Assembly (NCBI RefSeq): GCF_902859695.1
Contig: NZ_CADIJL010000001.1
Location: 434,001 to 498,000 of the forward strand
DNA length: 64,000 bases
Direction: 5' to 3'
Source of the DNA: Achromobacter ruhlandii
GTDB taxonomy: Bacteria; Pseudomonadota; Gammaproteobacteria; Burkholderiales; Burkholderiaceae_B
The notes beneath the pieces were generated by a model. That model saw only the letters and a list, made by a program, of their open reading frames with translations. It was not told the origin of the DNA and ran no database searches. Positions 43,862 through 54,240 of this stretch are shown piece after piece. The translations under genes and the position numbers were made by a program. The first letter of the stretch is position 1. Each line of letters begins with the position of its first letter.

Positions 43862-45565
43862 ATGACGTGCTCAGTCGGGTTTTTCAATAACGTTCCCATC
43901 GCGGTGCTGTTTCTGACGGTGGGGTTGGGATACCTGATCGGCAAGCTCAAGGTCGGGCCGATCCAGCTCGGGGGCGTGTGCGGCACGCTCATCGTCGCCC
44001 TGCTGATTGGCCAGACCGGCTGCCAGATGCGCGGCGACCTGAAGGAGGTCGCGTTCGCCCTGTTCATCTTCGCCATGGGCTATTCCGGCGGGCCGCAGTT
44101 CTTCGCCAACCTGAACCGCTCCAGCCTGCGCTACATCGTGCTGCCGGTCATCGAGGCGCTGCTGGTGCTGACCGTCGTGCTGCTGGCGGTGCCGCTGTTC
44201 GGGCTTGACGCGGGCACGGCGGCGGGGCTGGCGGCGGGGGCGGCAACCGAGTCGGCCGTGGTCGGGACCGCGGCGGAGGCGCTCAAGCACCTGGGTCTGC
44301 CCGACGCCGACGTGCAGCGCATGGAGGCCAATATCGCCACCGCCTACACGCTGACTTATCTGGTGGGCCTGATCAGCATCGTGTTCTTCACCAGCCAGGT
44401 GGCGCCAGCCCTGTTGCGCATCAACCTGCGCGAAGCCTCGAAAGCGCTTGAGGAAAAACTGGGCGGGGGACCGGGCGAGCCCGACGAGAACCTGCTTCCG
44501 ACCCTGCCGCGGCTGGTGGGCCGCTCGCACGTGGTCAAGGACGCGGACGGCAGGACGGTGGGGGAGGTCGAAGCCGAATTGGGCGGACGCACCGCCATCA
44601 GCCGCATCCTGCGCAATGGCGAGGCGATCGCGCCCACGCCTGAGGACCGCCTGGCCACCGGCGACATCGTCGTCGTGCTGGGCCTGCGCCGCTTCGCGTT
44701 GCGGGCCGGCTCGGTCGTCGGGCCGGAGATCCAGTTGCCGGAGGCGCATGCCGATGACCTGCAGTTGGCCGAGCTGCAGGTCATCGTCAACAGGAAGACG
44801 GCCAATGGCCGCACCCTGGGCGAATTGGCCAAGGGGCCGCGCGCGCAGCGGGCGCGGGGCGTGTTCCTGCAGTCGATCCAGCGGTCCGGTCACATGCTGC
44901 CGCTCACGCCTGCCACCGTGGTGCAGTATGGCGACCTGGTGACGCTGGTGGGCGCCGAGCCCGAGTTGTCGCAGGCCGGCGCAGGGCTGGGCAACGAACT
45001 GCGGCGCAGCGGCGTGACCGACCTGGTGTTCCTGGCCTTCGGCATTCTCGCGGGCTTGATGATCGGCGCGCTGGGGGCACGCCTCTGGGGCATTCCGGTG
45101 TCGCTGGGCAGCGGTGGCGGCGCCCTGGTCAGTGGCCTGGTGTGCGGCTGGATCAACGCCAAGCGGCCCGCATTGGGGCACATGCCGGACCAGGCGGGGC
45201 AATTGCTCAAAGATCTGGGGCTGGCGGTGTTCGTCGCCTGCGTCGGCCTGTCGGCCGGGCCGGAGGCGGTGGCGCTGATCCGCGAGCACGGCGCGGTGCT
45301 GCCGCTGATCGGCCTGCTGGTATCGCTCGGGCCGGCCTGCCTGTCGCTGTGGGTCGGGCACAAGCTGCTCAAGATAGAGGGGCCGCTGCTGGTCGGCGCC
45401 ATCGCGGGCCAGCACGTCAGCACGCCGGCGATCAGCGCCATCCTGGGCGCCAGCGGCAGCGCGGTGCCGCTGCTGGGCTACACCGTGACCTACGCCATCG
45501 CCAATGTGCTGTTGCCGGTGCTGGGACCGATCATTGTGTCGCTGGCGCATCACCTCGGTGGATGA
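43862..45565 (+). CDS. Aspartate:alanine antiporter family transporter, copy 2
   Basis: A 567-residue paralogue of the aspT at 40220 with the same plan: N-terminal helices (VPIAVLFLTVGLGYLIGKL), two RCK_C domains in the middle, C-terminal helices. Matching segments: MGYSGGPQFFANL, GLAAGAATESAVVGTA, CVGLSAGPEAVALI and GAIAGQHVSTPAISAI. Sequence has drifted clearly from copy 1, so it may exchange different acids. It starts 37 nt after asdA, and its Shine-Dalgarno is weak. Which copy is the true partner of AsdA cannot be decided by position alone. Confidence 0.85.
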   Translation: MTCSVGFFNNVPIAVLFLTVGLGYLIGKLKVGPIQLGGVCGTLIVALLIGQTGCQMRGDLKEVAFALFIFAMGYSGGPQFFANLNRSSLRYIVLPVIEALLVLTVVLLAVPLFGLDAGTAAGLAAGAATESAVVGTAAEALKHLGLPDADVQRMEANIATAYTLTYLVGLISIVFFTSQVAPALLRINLREASKALEEKLGGGPGEPDENLLPTLPRLVGRSHVVKDADGRTVGEVEAELGGRTAISRILRNGEAIAPTPEDRLATGDIVVVLGLRRFALRAGSVVGPEIQLPEAHADDLQLAELQVIVNRKTANGRTLGELAKGPRAQRARGVFLQSIQRSGHMLPLTPATVVQYGDLVTLVGAEPELSQAGAGLGNELRRSGVTDLVFLAFGILAGLMIGALGARLWGIPVSLGSGGGALVSGLVCGWINAKRPALGHMPDQAGQLLKDLGLAVFVACVGLSAGPEAVALIREHGAVLPLIGLLVSLGPACLSLWVGHKLLKIEGPLLVGAIAGQHVSTPAISAILGASGSAVPLLGYTVTYAIANVLLPVLGPIIVSLAHHLGG

Positions 45566-45726
45566 GGCCGGCAGCGCGCGTTGCCCCATGAGGCGGAGCC
45601 AGGGTTTAACATAGGCTAGGGAAACTACCGAGACCGCCATCGACCGCGCCATGCGTGTCGCCCAAGGCGGCATCCCATCGCACCCCGCCGCCCCCGCCGT
45701 CACGGGCGCAGGCTCATGGAGACAAG

Positions 45727-47553
45727 ATGCCCTACCTTACCCCGCTGCAGGATTTCCGCTTCGCGCTGAAGGAACTGGCCGGCCTGGACGATGTCCTCAA
45801 ACTGCCCGGATTCGAAGAGGTGACGCCCGATCTGGTGGACGCCATCCTGGAAGAGAACGGCCGCTTCGTCGAACAGGCGATCGCGCCGCTGAACGTACCC
45901 GGCGATACCCGCCCGCCCGTCTGGAACGACGGCCATGTAACCGCGACGCCAGGTTACGCCCAGGGATTCAAGGACTATGCCGCCGGTGGCTGGCAGGGAC
46001 TGCAGCATCCGCAGGCCTGGGGCGGGCAGGGGCTGCCCAAGCTGGTCGCGGCCGCGCCTGGCGAAAACATCCAGGCCGCCAGCCTGGCGTTTTCGTTGTG
46101 CCCGATGCTGACCGACGGCGTGATCGAGGCCATCCTCACCGTCGGCTCGGAAGAACAGCGCAAGACGTTCGTGCCCAACCTGATCGGCGGTAAATGGACC
46201 GGCACCATGAACCTGACCGAGCCGCAGGCCGGCTCGGACCTGGCCCAGGTGGCCACGCGCGCGGTGCGCCAGGAGGACGGCAGCTATCGCCTGTCGGGTC
46301 AGAAGATCTTCATCACCTACGGCGAGCATGACCTGGCCGAGAACATCATCCACCTGGTGCTGGCGCGCACGCCGGACGCGCCGCCCGGGGTCAAGGGCAT
46401 CTCGCTGTTCATCGTGCCCAAGTTCCTGGTCGGCGCTGATGGCACCCTGGGCGCGCGCAACGACGTCTGGTGCGCCTCGCTGGAGCACAAGCTGGGCATC
46501 CATGGCAGTCCCACGGCCGTGCTGCTGTACGGTTCGGGCAAGGGCGAGGCGGGCGAGGGCGCGGTCGGCTATCTGGTGGGCGAGTTGAATCGCGGCCTGG
46601 AATACATGTTCATCATGATGAACGCGGCCCGCTATTCGGTCGGGCAGCAGGGCATCGGCGTGTCCGAGCGGGCTTACCAGCACGCGCTGGCCTATGCGCG
46701 CGAACGGGTGCAGGGCAGGGCGGTGGAAGGTTCCTCCGCGGCGGTCGCGATCGCGCGCCATCCGGACGTGCAGCGCATGCTGCTGACCATGAAGGCGCTC
46801 ACCGAGGCGGCGCGCGCCGTGTCGTACGTGACCGCCGCCGCGCACGACAAAGGCACGCATCACCCGGATCCCGAGCAGCGCGCCCGCAACCGCGCGTTCT
46901 ACGAATACATGGTGCCCATCGTCAAGGGCTTCTCGACCGAATCGGCGGTGGAGGTAGCCTCGCTCGGCATCCAGGTGCATGGGGGCATGGGCTATATCGA
47001 GGAGACCGGGGCCGCGCAGTATTACCGTGACGCGCGCATCCTGCCGATCTACGAGGGCACCACCGCGATCCAGGCCAACGACCTGGTCAGCCGCAAGACG
47101 CAGCGCGATGGCGGCGCCACCGCCTACACCGCCATCTCGGCCATGCGCGAGACCTTGCGGGCGGTCGAGGCCGAGTCGTCGCGGGCAGCCGCCGCCGACC
47201 GCGACGGCCTGCGCTTGCTGCGCGACAACCTCGACAGCGCCATCCAGGCCTATGAATCGGGCGTGGAATTCATCCTTGAACAATCCGCGGCGAATATCCG
47301 GGCGGTATACGCTAGCAGTGTGCCGTACCTGATGCTGGCCGGCGTGGTGCATGGCGGCTGGCAGATGGCGCGCGCGGTGCTGGCGTGCCGCCGGCACCTG
47401 GCGGGGGGATCAACCGATCCGTTCCATCGCGAGAAGCTGGCGACCGGATTGTTCTACGCCGCTCACATTCTGCCGCGCGCCCTGGCGCTATCGGCGGCGG
47501 TGCGCGCCGGCGTGGTGGCGGACGCCTGCGGCGCGGCCGCGAATATTGCATAA
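45727..47553 (+). CDS. Acyl-CoA dehydrogenase (DmdC-like, with C-terminal extension)
   Basis: A 608-residue FAD enzyme. N-terminal helical domain (about 1-155), middle beta domain with TMNLTEPQAGSDLAQV (FAD/substrate motif), C-terminal helical domain with the catalytic-type Glu in PIYEGTTAIQANDL (about residue 444), then an extra domain of about 120 residues found in the long acyl-CoA dehydrogenases that include 3-methylmercaptopropionyl-CoA dehydrogenase (DmdC). The ATG at 45727 with MPYLTPLQDFRFAL is the family start. Its electrons probably go to EtfAB encoded 6 kb upstream. Substrate chain is not determined by sequence. Confidence 0.88.
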   Translation: MPYLTPLQDFRFALKELAGLDDVLKLPGFEEVTPDLVDAILEENGRFVEQAIAPLNVPGDTRPPVWNDGHVTATPGYAQGFKDYAAGGWQGLQHPQAWGGQGLPKLVAAAPGENIQAASLAFSLCPMLTDGVIEAILTVGSEEQRKTFVPNLIGGKWTGTMNLTEPQAGSDLAQVATRAVRQEDGSYRLSGQKIFITYGEHDLAENIIHLVLARTPDAPPGVKGISLFIVPKFLVGADGTLGARNDVWCASLEHKLGIHGSPTAVLLYGSGKGEAGEGAVGYLVGELNRGLEYMFIMMNAARYSVGQQGIGVSERAYQHALAYARERVQGRAVEGSSAAVAIARHPDVQRMLLTMKALTEAARAVSYVTAAAHDKGTHHPDPEQRARNRAFYEYMVPIVKGFSTESAVEVASLGIQVHGGMGYIEETGAAQYYRDARILPIYEGTTAIQANDLVSRKTQRDGGATAYTAISAMRETLRAVEAESSRAAAADRDGLRLLRDNLDSAIQAYESGVEFILEQSAANIRAVYASSVPYLMLAGVVHGGWQMARAVLACRRHLAGGSTDPFHREKLATGLFYAAHILPRALALSAAVRAGVVADACGAAANIA

Positions 47554-47706
47554 GGTTATATGTCTTGCGTATTTCCCCTGCAACAGGTTTGATGGAAGAA
47601 TCGTTTCCAGGGGCGGCACAGGCCGCCGCCGAAACGTTTTTCAGGCCGGCCCCCGGACTTGGCGGCCGGTCGATTCCGTAACCCGAATCCGCAAGCAGGA
47701 GACACC

Positions 47707-48348
47707 ATGAGCCATCTACGCCTGGGCGACACCGCGCCCGATTTCGAACAGGAATCCTCCGCCGGCCCGATCCGTTTCCATGAGTATCTGGGCAATAGCT
47801 GGGGCGTGCTGTTCTCGCATCCGGCCGACTTCACGCCTGTCTGCACCACCGAGCTGGGCTACACCGCCAAGCTGGCCGACGAATTCGCCAAGCGCAACGT
47901 GAAGGTGCTGGCGCTGTCGGTGGACGGCACCGACTCGCACACCAAGTGGATCGAGGACATCAACGACACCCAGTCGACCAAGGTCAATTTCCCGATCCTG
48001 GCCGACAAGGACCGCAAGGTGTCCGAGCTGTACGACATGATCCACCCGAACGCCAACGCCACGCTGACGGTGCGCTCGGTCTTCATCATCGACCCGAACA
48101 AGAAGGTGCGCCTGATCATCACGTATCCGGCCAGCACCGGCCGCAACTTCAACGAGATCCTGCGCGTCATCGATTCGCTGCAGCTGACCGACAGCCACAG
48201 CGTGGCCACGCCGGTCAACTGGGAAGACGGCGACGACGTCATCATCGTGCCGTCGCTGCAGGACGAAGCGGTGATCAAGCAGAAGTTCCCGAAGGGCTAC
48301 AAGGCGGTGCGTCCCTATCTGCGCATTACTCCCCAACCGAATAAGTAA
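47707..48348 (+). CDS. 1-Cys peroxiredoxin (Prx6/AhpC-TSA family)
   Basis: A 213-residue thiol peroxidase that reduces peroxides. The peroxidatic Cys is in FTPVCTTELGY (about residue 46) with the Thr and Arg helpers (HPADFTPVC, VRSVFIIDP). It is the only Cys in the protein, so this is a 1-Cys enzyme needing an external thiol for reduction. The C-terminal domain (WEDGDDVIIVPSL, RPYLRIT) is Prx6-type. AGGAGACACC precedes the ATG at 47707, and a terminator follows. It is apparently monocistronic. Confidence 0.92.
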   Translation: MSHLRLGDTAPDFEQESSAGPIRFHEYLGNSWGVLFSHPADFTPVCTTELGYTAKLADEFAKRNVKVLALSVDGTDSHTKWIEDINDTQSTKVNFPILADKDRKVSELYDMIHPNANATLTVRSVFIIDPNKKVRLIITYPASTGRNFNEILRVIDSLQLTDSHSVATPVNWEDGDDVIIVPSLQDEAVIKQKFPKGYKAVRPYLRITPQPNK

Positions 48349-48412
48349 ATAAGAAATCCGTGCGCAAGGCGGTGCGTCGCCGCTTGCCCGGATTCTGGCG
48401 CCAGCCACCCGC

Positions 48413-48447
48413 AAAGCCGCGTATTCCCTGGGAATGCGCGGCTTTTT
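48413..48447 (+). terminator. Rho-independent terminator after the peroxiredoxin gene
   Basis: Stem arms AAAGCCGCG and CGCGGCTTT with an imperfect upper stem (TATTCC/GGAATG) and a T5 tail. It separates the gene from the sulfate operon. Confidence 0.82.
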
Positions 48448-48572
48448 CACAGGGGGCGGCGGCCGCGCTATATGCCTGGGAGCGATGAGCAATCAAAGAA
48501 TGATTCGTTCCGTTCAGAACAGGCCCCCGGCAAACTTGCTCCACATTGCCAAACACGCGAAGGGAGCAGGGA

Positions 48573-49601
48573 ATGTCTTTCAGGAAAGCCGGATGGTTGG
48601 CCGCCTTGGCCGCAGTGACGATGTCTCTCGCCGCGATCGCGCCGGCGCAGGCGCAGCAGAAGCAGACTCTTTTGAACGTGTCGTACGACCCGACGCGAGA
48701 ACTGTATCGCGCCATCGATGACGCCTTTATCAAGCAGTACAAGGAAAAAGCCAACGTCGACCTGACCATCCGTCAGTCGCACGGCGGCTCCGGCCGCCAG
48801 GCGCGCTCGGTCATCGACGGCCTGGAAGCCGACGTGGTGACGCTGGCGCTGGCCTACGATATCGATGCCATCGCCGACCGCGGCCTCTTGCCCGAGAACT
48901 GGCAGGCGCGCCTGCCGCAAAACAGCTCGCCCTACACCTCGACCATCGTGTTCCTGGTGCGCAAGGGCAATCCCAAGCACATCAAGGACTGGGACGACCT
49001 GGTCAAGGACGGCGTGCAGGTGATCACGCCCAATCCCAAGACCTCGGGCGGCGCACGCTGGAACTATCTGGCCGCCTGGGCCTACGCGCTGGAAAAGAAC
49101 GGCGGCAGCGAAGAGAAGGCGCGCGCCTATGTCGGCGAGCTGCTCAAGCACGTGCCGGTGCTCGATACCGGCGCCCGCGGCGCCACCACCACCTTCGTCG
49201 AGCGCGGCGTGGGCGACGTGCTGCTGGCCTGGGAAAACGAAGCCTTCCTGGCGCTGGAGGAACTGGGCCCGGACAAGTTCGACATCGTGGTGCCGTCGCT
49301 GTCGATCCTGGCCGAACCGCCCGTGGCCATCGTCGACAAGATCGTCGACAAGAAGGGCACCCGTGCCGCGGCCCAGGCCTACCTGGAATTCCTCTACACC
49401 CCGGTGGCCCAGGAGATCATCGCCAAGAACTACTACCGGCCGATCGACAAGACCGTGGCCGCCAAGTACGAAAGCAAGTTCCCCAAGGTCAAGCTGGTGA
49501 CCATCGACGACAAGATCTTCGGCGGCTGGCGCAAGGCGCAGAAGGACCACTTCAGCGACGGCGGCACCTTCGACCAGATCTACCAGCCGCAGAAGAAGTA
49601 A
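48573..49601 (+). CDS. sbp: Periplasmic sulfate-binding protein
   Basis: A 342-residue ABC receptor. The signal peptide [20 protein letters not shown] is cleaved near PAQAQ. The mature protein has [20 protein letters not shown] and [20 protein letters not shown], the sulfate-binding signatures, plus [16 protein letters not shown] and [18 protein letters not shown]. It delivers sulfate (or thiosulfate) to CysTWA. It starts the sbp-cysTWA-HDN operon; AGGGAGCAGGGA precedes the ATG at 48573. An upstream in-frame ATG at 48546 would spoil the signal peptide. CysB control is expected from known regulation, but I cannot identify its loose site. Confidence 0.95.
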   Translation: MSFRKAGWLAALAAVTMSLAAIAPAQAQQKQTLLNVSYDPTRELYRAIDDAFIKQYKEKANVDLTIRQSHGGSGRQARSVIDGLEADVVTLALAYDIDAIADRGLLPENWQARLPQNSSPYTSTIVFLVRKGNPKHIKDWDDLVKDGVQVITPNPKTSGGARWNYLAAWAYALEKNGGSEEKARAYVGELLKHVPVLDTGARGATTTFVERGVGDVLLAWENEAFLALEELGPDKFDIVVPSLSILAEPPVAIVDKIVDKKGTRAAAQAYLEFLYTPVAQEIIAKNYYRPIDKTVAAKYESKFPKVKLVTIDDKIFGGWRKAQKDHFSDGGTFDQIYQPQKK

Positions 49602-49625
49602 GCGGACAACCAGCGGACGACGGCC

Positions 49626-50516
49626 ATGACTTCAGCCTCGATTCCGACGGCAAAGGGCGCGCGGGCGCCTTTTGCCGTTCGGCGCAACAGCCCGGGCGTG
49701 CTGCCCGGTTTCGGCATTTCCATGGGCTACGCGGTGCTGTACCTGAGCGTGCTCGTGTTGATTCCCCTGGCGGCGCTGCCGATCAAGAGCGCCTCGCTGG
49801 GCTGGCAGGGCTTCTGGGACGCGGTCACGGCGCCACGGGTGCTGGCGTCCTATCAGCTCACCTTCGGCGCCTCGCTGCTGGCGGCGCTGGTGAACCTGGT
49901 GTTCGGCACCATCGTGGCCTGGGTGCTGGTGCGCTACCGCTTTCCCGGCAAGAAGATCCTGGATGCGCTGGTGGATCTGCCGTTCGCGCTGCCCACCGCC
50001 GTGGCCGGCATCGCCCTGACCGCGCTGTACGCCGAAAAGGGCTGGCTGGGCGCGCCGCTGGCCAACTGGTTCGGCCTGAAGGTGGCGTTCACGCCGCTGG
50101 GCATCGTGATCGCGCTGATCTTCATCGGCGTGCCGTTCGTGGTGCGCACGGTGCAGCCGGTGCTGGAAGACATCGAGCGCGAAATCGAGGAGGCCGCCGC
50201 CAGCCTTGGCGCCGATCGCTGGCAGACCATCCGCCGCGTGCTGCTGCCGACCCTGTTGCCGGCGCTGATGACCGGCTTCGCGCTGGCGTTCGCCCGCGCC
50301 GTCGGGGAGTATGGCTCGGTGGTTTTCATCGCCGGCAACATGCCGATGGTGTCCGAGATCACGCCGCTGCTGATCATCGCCAAGCTGGAGCAGTTCGACT
50401 ACGCCGGCGCCGCCGCCATCGCCACCGTGATGCTGGTGCTGTCGTTCGTGCTGCTTTTCGTCATCAATCTGCTGCAGGGCTGGCAGGCCCGTCGCGGCCT
50501 GGGGAGACAGGCATGA
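49626..50516 (+). CDS. cysT: Sulfate ABC transporter permease CysT (CysU)
   Basis: A 296-residue inner-membrane permease with six helices. It shows [15 protein letters not shown] and the EAA loop [21 protein letters not shown] (split here only in description) that contacts CysA, then [17 protein letters not shown]. It pairs with CysW. It follows sbp by 24 nt and overlaps cysW by 4 nt. The first 25 residues are hydrophilic and variable. Confidence 0.95.
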   Translation: MTSASIPTAKGARAPFAVRRNSPGVLPGFGISMGYAVLYLSVLVLIPLAALPIKSASLGWQGFWDAVTAPRVLASYQLTFGASLLAALVNLVFGTIVAWVLVRYRFPGKKILDALVDLPFALPTAVAGIALTALYAEKGWLGAPLANWFGLKVAFTPLGIVIALIFIGVPFVVRTVQPVLEDIEREIEEAAASLGADRWQTIRRVLLPTLLPALMTGFALAFARAVGEYGSVVFIAGNMPMVSEITPLLIIAKLEQFDYAGAAAIATVMLVLSFVLLFVINLLQGWQARRGLGRQA

Positions 50517-51412
50517 GCTTTGTTGACCGTCCCGCCCACCTGACCGAGCCGCGCTGGGTGCGCGGCATTCTGCTGTTCCTGGCGCTGGGCTTTCTGGCGC
50601 TGTTTCTGCTGGTGCCGCTGGCCGCGGTGTTCTACGAAGCATTCCGCAAAGGCTGGGCGCTCTACCTGGAAGCGATCGTCGAGCCGGACGCCCTGGCCGC
50701 GATCCGCCTGACCTTGCTGGTGGCGGCGATCGCCTTGCCCGTCAATCTGGTGTTCGGGGTGGCCGCCGCCTGGGCCATCACCAAGTTCCAGTTCCGCGGC
50801 AAGCAGTTCCTCATCACGCTGATCGACCTGCCGTTCTCGGTGTCGCCGGTGGTGGCCGGCCTGGTGTTCGTGCTGCTGTTCGGCACCCAGGGCTGGTTCG
50901 GCGGCTGGTTGCAGGCGCACGACCTGAAGATCGTCTACGCCGTGCCCGGCATCATCCTGGCCTCGCTGTTCGTGACCTTTCCCTTCGTCGCGCGCGAGCT
51001 GATTCCGCTGATGCAGGCGCAGGGTAGCGAGGAAGAACAGGCCGCGCTGACGCTGGGCGCGAACGGCTGGCAGATCTTCTGGCGGGTGACGCTGCCGAAC
51101 ATCAAGTGGGGCCTGCTGTACGGCGCCATCCTGTGCAACGCGCGCGCCATGGGCGAGTTCGGCGCGGTGTCGGTGGTGTCGGGCCAGATCCGCGGCCTGA
51201 CCAACACCATGACCCTGCATGTGGAGATTCTCTACAACGAATACCAGTATTCGGCGGCGTTCGCGGTGGCCTCGCTGTTGGCGCTATTGGCATTGGTGAC
51301 GCTGGTGGCCAAGAACGTGGTCGAGTGGCGCAACGCGCGCTACCTGAAGGCGGCGGAGCTGCCGGTCGAGTATCCCGGGCCGGCGACGGCCATCAAGCCG
51401 GCCGTCGCCTGA
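50513..51412 (+). CDS. cysW: Sulfate ABC transporter permease CysW
   Basis: A 299-residue inner-membrane permease homologous to Cys[31 protein letters not shown], the EAA-type loop [21 protein letters not shown] region and [19 protein letters not shown] overlaps the cysT stop; cysA begins 25 nt downstream with GGAGACAAGC as Shine-Dalgarno. Confidence 0.95.
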   Translation: MSFVDRPAHLTEPRWVRGILLFLALGFLALFLLVPLAAVFYEAFRKGWALYLEAIVEPDALAAIRLTLLVAAIALPVNLVFGVAAAWAITKFQFRGKQFLITLIDLPFSVSPVVAGLVFVLLFGTQGWFGGWLQAHDLKIVYAVPGIILASLFVTFPFVARELIPLMQAQGSEEEQAALTLGANGWQIFWRVTLPNIKWGLLYGAILCNARAMGEFGAVSVVSGQIRGLTNTMTLHVEILYNEYQYSAAFAVASLLALLALVTLVAKNVVEWRNARYLKAAELPVEYPGPATAIKPAVA

Positions 51413-51437
51413 CGCGGCCGGCCAGACGGAGACAAGC

Positions 51438-52502
51438 ATGAGTATCGAGGTTCGCAATCTATCCAAGCGCTTCGGCCAGTTCCGCGCGCTCAATGACGTA
51501 TCGCTGCACATCGAGACGGGCGAACTGGTGGCGCTGCTGGGGCCTTCGGGCTGCGGCAAGACCACGCTGTTGCGCATCATCGCCGGGCTGGAATCGGCCG
51601 ACACGGGCAGCGTGCTGTTCGCCGGCGAGGACGCCACCGCGGTGGACGTGCGCCAGCGCCAGGTCGGTTTCGTGTTCCAGCACTACGCGCTGTTCAAGCA
51701 CATGACGGTGTTCGAGAACGTTGCCTTCGGCCTGCGCGTCAAGCATCGCTCGCAGCGGCCGCCGGAAGACCAGATCCGGCGCAAGGTGCATGACCTGCTC
51801 AACCTGGTGCAGCTCGATTGGCTGGCCGACCGCTACCCGGCGCAGCTGTCGGGCGGCCAGCGCCAGCGTATCGCCCTGGCGCGCGCGCTGGCGGTGGAAC
51901 CGCGCGTGTTGCTGCTGGACGAGCCGTTCGGCGCGCTCGACGCCAAGGTGCGCAAGGAGCTGCGCCGCTGGCTGCGCCGCCTGCACGATGAGCTGAACGT
52001 GGCCAGCGTGTTCGTCACCCACGACCAGGAAGAAGCGCTGGAAGTGGCCGACCGCGTGGTGCTGATGAACGCCGGCAGGATCGAACAGGTCGGCACCCCG
52101 CGCGAGGTCTGGGAAGGACCGGCCACGCCGTTCGTCTACGGCTTCCTGGGTGACGTCAATCAATTGCAGGGCGTGGCGAGCCGCGGCGTCTGGGAAGGCG
52201 CCGGGCTGTCGTTGCCGGCGCCTGAACTGGCGCAGGCCGAGTCGCAACGCGCCACCGCCTACGTGCGGCCGCACGAATTCGATATCGAACGCTATCACGC
52301 TGGCGGCGCCGGCATCCCGGTGCGCCTGTCGCATGCCTACCTGGCCGGCCCCAGCGCCTACCTGGAATTGGCCAGCCAGGATTCCGACGCCGTCATCGAG
52401 GCCGAGGTGCCCGAGCATCTCTATCGCGAACTGGCGCTGCGCGATGGCGATATCCTGCTGGCCCGCCCGCGCCGGGCGCGTGTCTTCGCGGTGCAAGCAT
52501 GA
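51438..52502 (+). CDS. cysA: Sulfate ABC transporter ATP-binding protein CysA
   Basis: A 354-residue ATPase of the sulfate/thiosulfate importer. Walker [15 protein letters not shown]-loop [11 protein letters not shown], signature [15 protein letters not shown], Walker [13 protein letters not shown], switch His in [10 protein letters not shown], then a C-terminal TOBE-type regulatory domain (about 245-354). It overlaps cysH by 4 nt, so uptake is coupled to reduction. Confidence 0.96.
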   Translation: MSIEVRNLSKRFGQFRALNDVSLHIETGELVALLGPSGCGKTTLLRIIAGLESADTGSVLFAGEDATAVDVRQRQVGFVFQHYALFKHMTVFENVAFGLRVKHRSQRPPEDQIRRKVHDLLNLVQLDWLADRYPAQLSGGQRQRIALARALAVEPRVLLLDEPFGALDAKVRKELRRWLRRLHDELNVASVFVTHDQEEALEVADRVVLMNAGRIEQVGTPREVWEGPATPFVYGFLGDVNQLQGVASRGVWEGAGLSLPAPELAQAESQRATAYVRPHEFDIERYHAGGAGIPVRLSHAYLAGPSAYLELASQDSDAVIEAEVPEHLYRELALRDGDILLARPRRARVFAVQA

Positions 52503-53248
52503 CGGCCGCCGATCTCGCCGCCGGCCTGGCGCCGGCCCTTGCGGTTCGCTGGCACGAACTGATCGCGCGGCTGGCGGACGCGCGCCAGCGCTATCCCGAC
52601 GCGGCGCTGGCCTCGTCGCTGGCGGCCGAGGACATGGTACTGACGCACGCCATCTACAGCGCCGGCCTGGACCTGGAGGTCTTTACGCTGGACACCGGCC
52701 GGCTGCACGCGGAAACGCTGGGCGTGCTGGATGCGGTGCGCGAACGCTACGGACGCGAGATCACCGTGTATCGACCCGAGTCCGGGGCGGTCGAGCGCCA
52801 TGTGGCCGAGCACGGCGCCTACGCCTTCTACGAGAGCGTCGAGCTGCGCAAGGCCTGTTGCCAGATCCGCAAGGTCGAGCCGCTCAAGCGCGCGCTGGCC
52901 GGACGCGGCGCCTGGATCACCGGGCAGCGGCGCGCGCAATCGACCACGCGCGGTGAACTGCACCTGGAAGAGGACGACGCCACCTTCGGCCTCTACAAGT
53001 TCAACCCGCTGGCCGAATGGCGCGAAGAGGATGTCTGGGGCGTGATCCGCGGCCTGGGCATTCCCTACAACCCGCTGCACGACCAGGGCTATCCGTCCAT
53101 CGGCTGCGAGCCCTGTACCCGCGCCATCCGCCCTGGCGAAGACCTGCGGGCCGGGCGCTGGTGGTGGGAGTCGTCGGACTCCAAGGAATGCGGCCTGCAC
53201 GCAGGCAACCGGGTCATTGGCATCGTCGCGGAAACCACGCGCGCCTGA
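52499..53248 (+). CDS. cysH: Adenosine 5'-phosphosulfate (APS) reductase, assimilatory
   Basis: A 249-residue PP-loop family reductase that makes sulfite. Motifs: [21 protein letters not shown], then two Cys pairs KACCQIRK (about residue 120) and GCEPCTR (about residue 203) that bind a [4Fe-4S] cluster, which marks APS rather than PAPS reductase, and the catalytic Cys in KECGLH at the C-terminus. This agrees with an operon that has cysDN but no cysC. Starts within the last codons of cysA (ATGA). No sulfite reductase (cysI) gene is in the operon or window. Confidence 0.94.
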   Translation: MTAADLAAGLAPALAVRWHELIARLADARQRYPDAALASSLAAEDMVLTHAIYSAGLDLEVFTLDTGRLHAETLGVLDAVRERYGREITVYRPESGAVERHVAEHGAYAFYESVELRKACCQIRKVEPLKRALAGRGAWITGQRRAQSTTRGELHLEEDDATFGLYKFNPLAEWREEDVWGVIRGLGIPYNPLHDQGYPSIGCEPCTRAIRPGEDLRAGRWWWESSDSKECGLHAGNRVIGIVAETTRA

Positions 53249-53288
53249 CGCCCGTCACGTATCAAGAATTCGTTTTAGGGGAATACCT

Positions 53289-54197
53289 ATGTCCGCAGTG
53301 ATTCAACGCAGCCACCTGGACTGGCTGGAATCGGAAGCCATTTTCATCATGCGCGAGGTGGCGGCCGAGAGCGAGAAGCCCGTGTTGCTGTTCTCGGGCG
53401 GCAAGGATTCGGTGGTGCTGCTGCGCCTTGCCGAAAAGGCGTTCCGGCCGGGGCGCTTTCCGTTTCCGCTGATGCACATCGACACCGGCCACAATTTCGA
53501 CGAGGTCATCGCCTTCCGCGACGCCCGCGCGGCCGAACTGGGCGAGACCCTGATCGTGCGCAGCGTGGAAGACTCGATCAAGCGCGGCAGCGTGGTGCTG
53601 CGGCGCGAGACCGACTCGCGCAACGCGGCGCAGGCCGTGACGCTGCTGGAGGCGATCGAGGAATTCGGCTTCGACGCCTGCATCGGCGGCGCCCGCCGCG
53701 ACGAGGAAAAGGCGCGCGCCAAGGAGCGCATCTTCTCGTTCCGCGACGAGTTCGGCCAGTGGGACCCCAAGGCCCAGCGCCCGGAACTGTGGAACCTGTT
53801 CAACACCAAGGTGCACCGCGGCGAGAACATGCGGGTGTTCCCGATCTCCAACTGGACCGAGCTGGACGTCTGGCAGTACATCCAGCGCGAACAGCTGGCG
53901 CTGCCGTCGATCTACTTCAGTCACGAGCGCGAGGTGGTGCGGCGCAAGGGCCTGCTGGTGCCGGTCACGCGCCTGACGCCGCCGCGGGACGGCGACACCG
54001 TCGAGCGCCTGTCGGTGCGCTTTCGCACCGTGGGCGACATTTCCTGCACCTGCCCGGTGGCCTCGGATGCCGCCGACACCGCCGCCATCATCGCCGAGAC
54101 AGCGGTGACCGATATCACCGAGCGCGGCGCCACGCGCATGGACGACCAGACTTCCGAGGCCTCGATGGAGCGCCGCAAGAAGGAAGGCTATTTCTGA
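53289..54197 (+). CDS. cysD: Sulfate adenylyltransferase subunit 2
   Basis: A 302-residue PP-loop ATP pyrophosphatase subunit that adenylates sulfate to APS together with the GTPase CysN. It starts MSAVIQRSHLDWLESEAI, with the PP-loop LLFSGGKDSVVLL, HIDTGHNFDEVI, GGARRDEEKARAKERIFSFR and NIWTELDVWQYI-like (NWTELDVWQYI). It ends with MERRKKEGYF, the canonical C-terminus. The ATG at 53289 follows GGGGAATACCT. cysN follows 43 nt later. Confidence 0.96.
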   Translation: MSAVIQRSHLDWLESEAIFIMREVAAESEKPVLLFSGGKDSVVLLRLAEKAFRPGRFPFPLMHIDTGHNFDEVIAFRDARAAELGETLIVRSVEDSIKRGSVVLRRETDSRNAAQAVTLLEAIEEFGFDACIGGARRDEEKARAKERIFSFRDEFGQWDPKAQRPELWNLFNTKVHRGENMRVFPISNWTELDVWQYIQREQLALPSIYFSHEREVVRRKGLLVPVTRLTPPRDGDTVERLSVRFRTVGDISCTCPVASDAADTAAIIAETAVTDITERGATRMDDQTSEASMERRKKEGYF

Positions 54198-54240
54198 TCG
54201 CACGAGTGGCCGGCGCCTGGCCGGCCGACAGGGGACGCAT

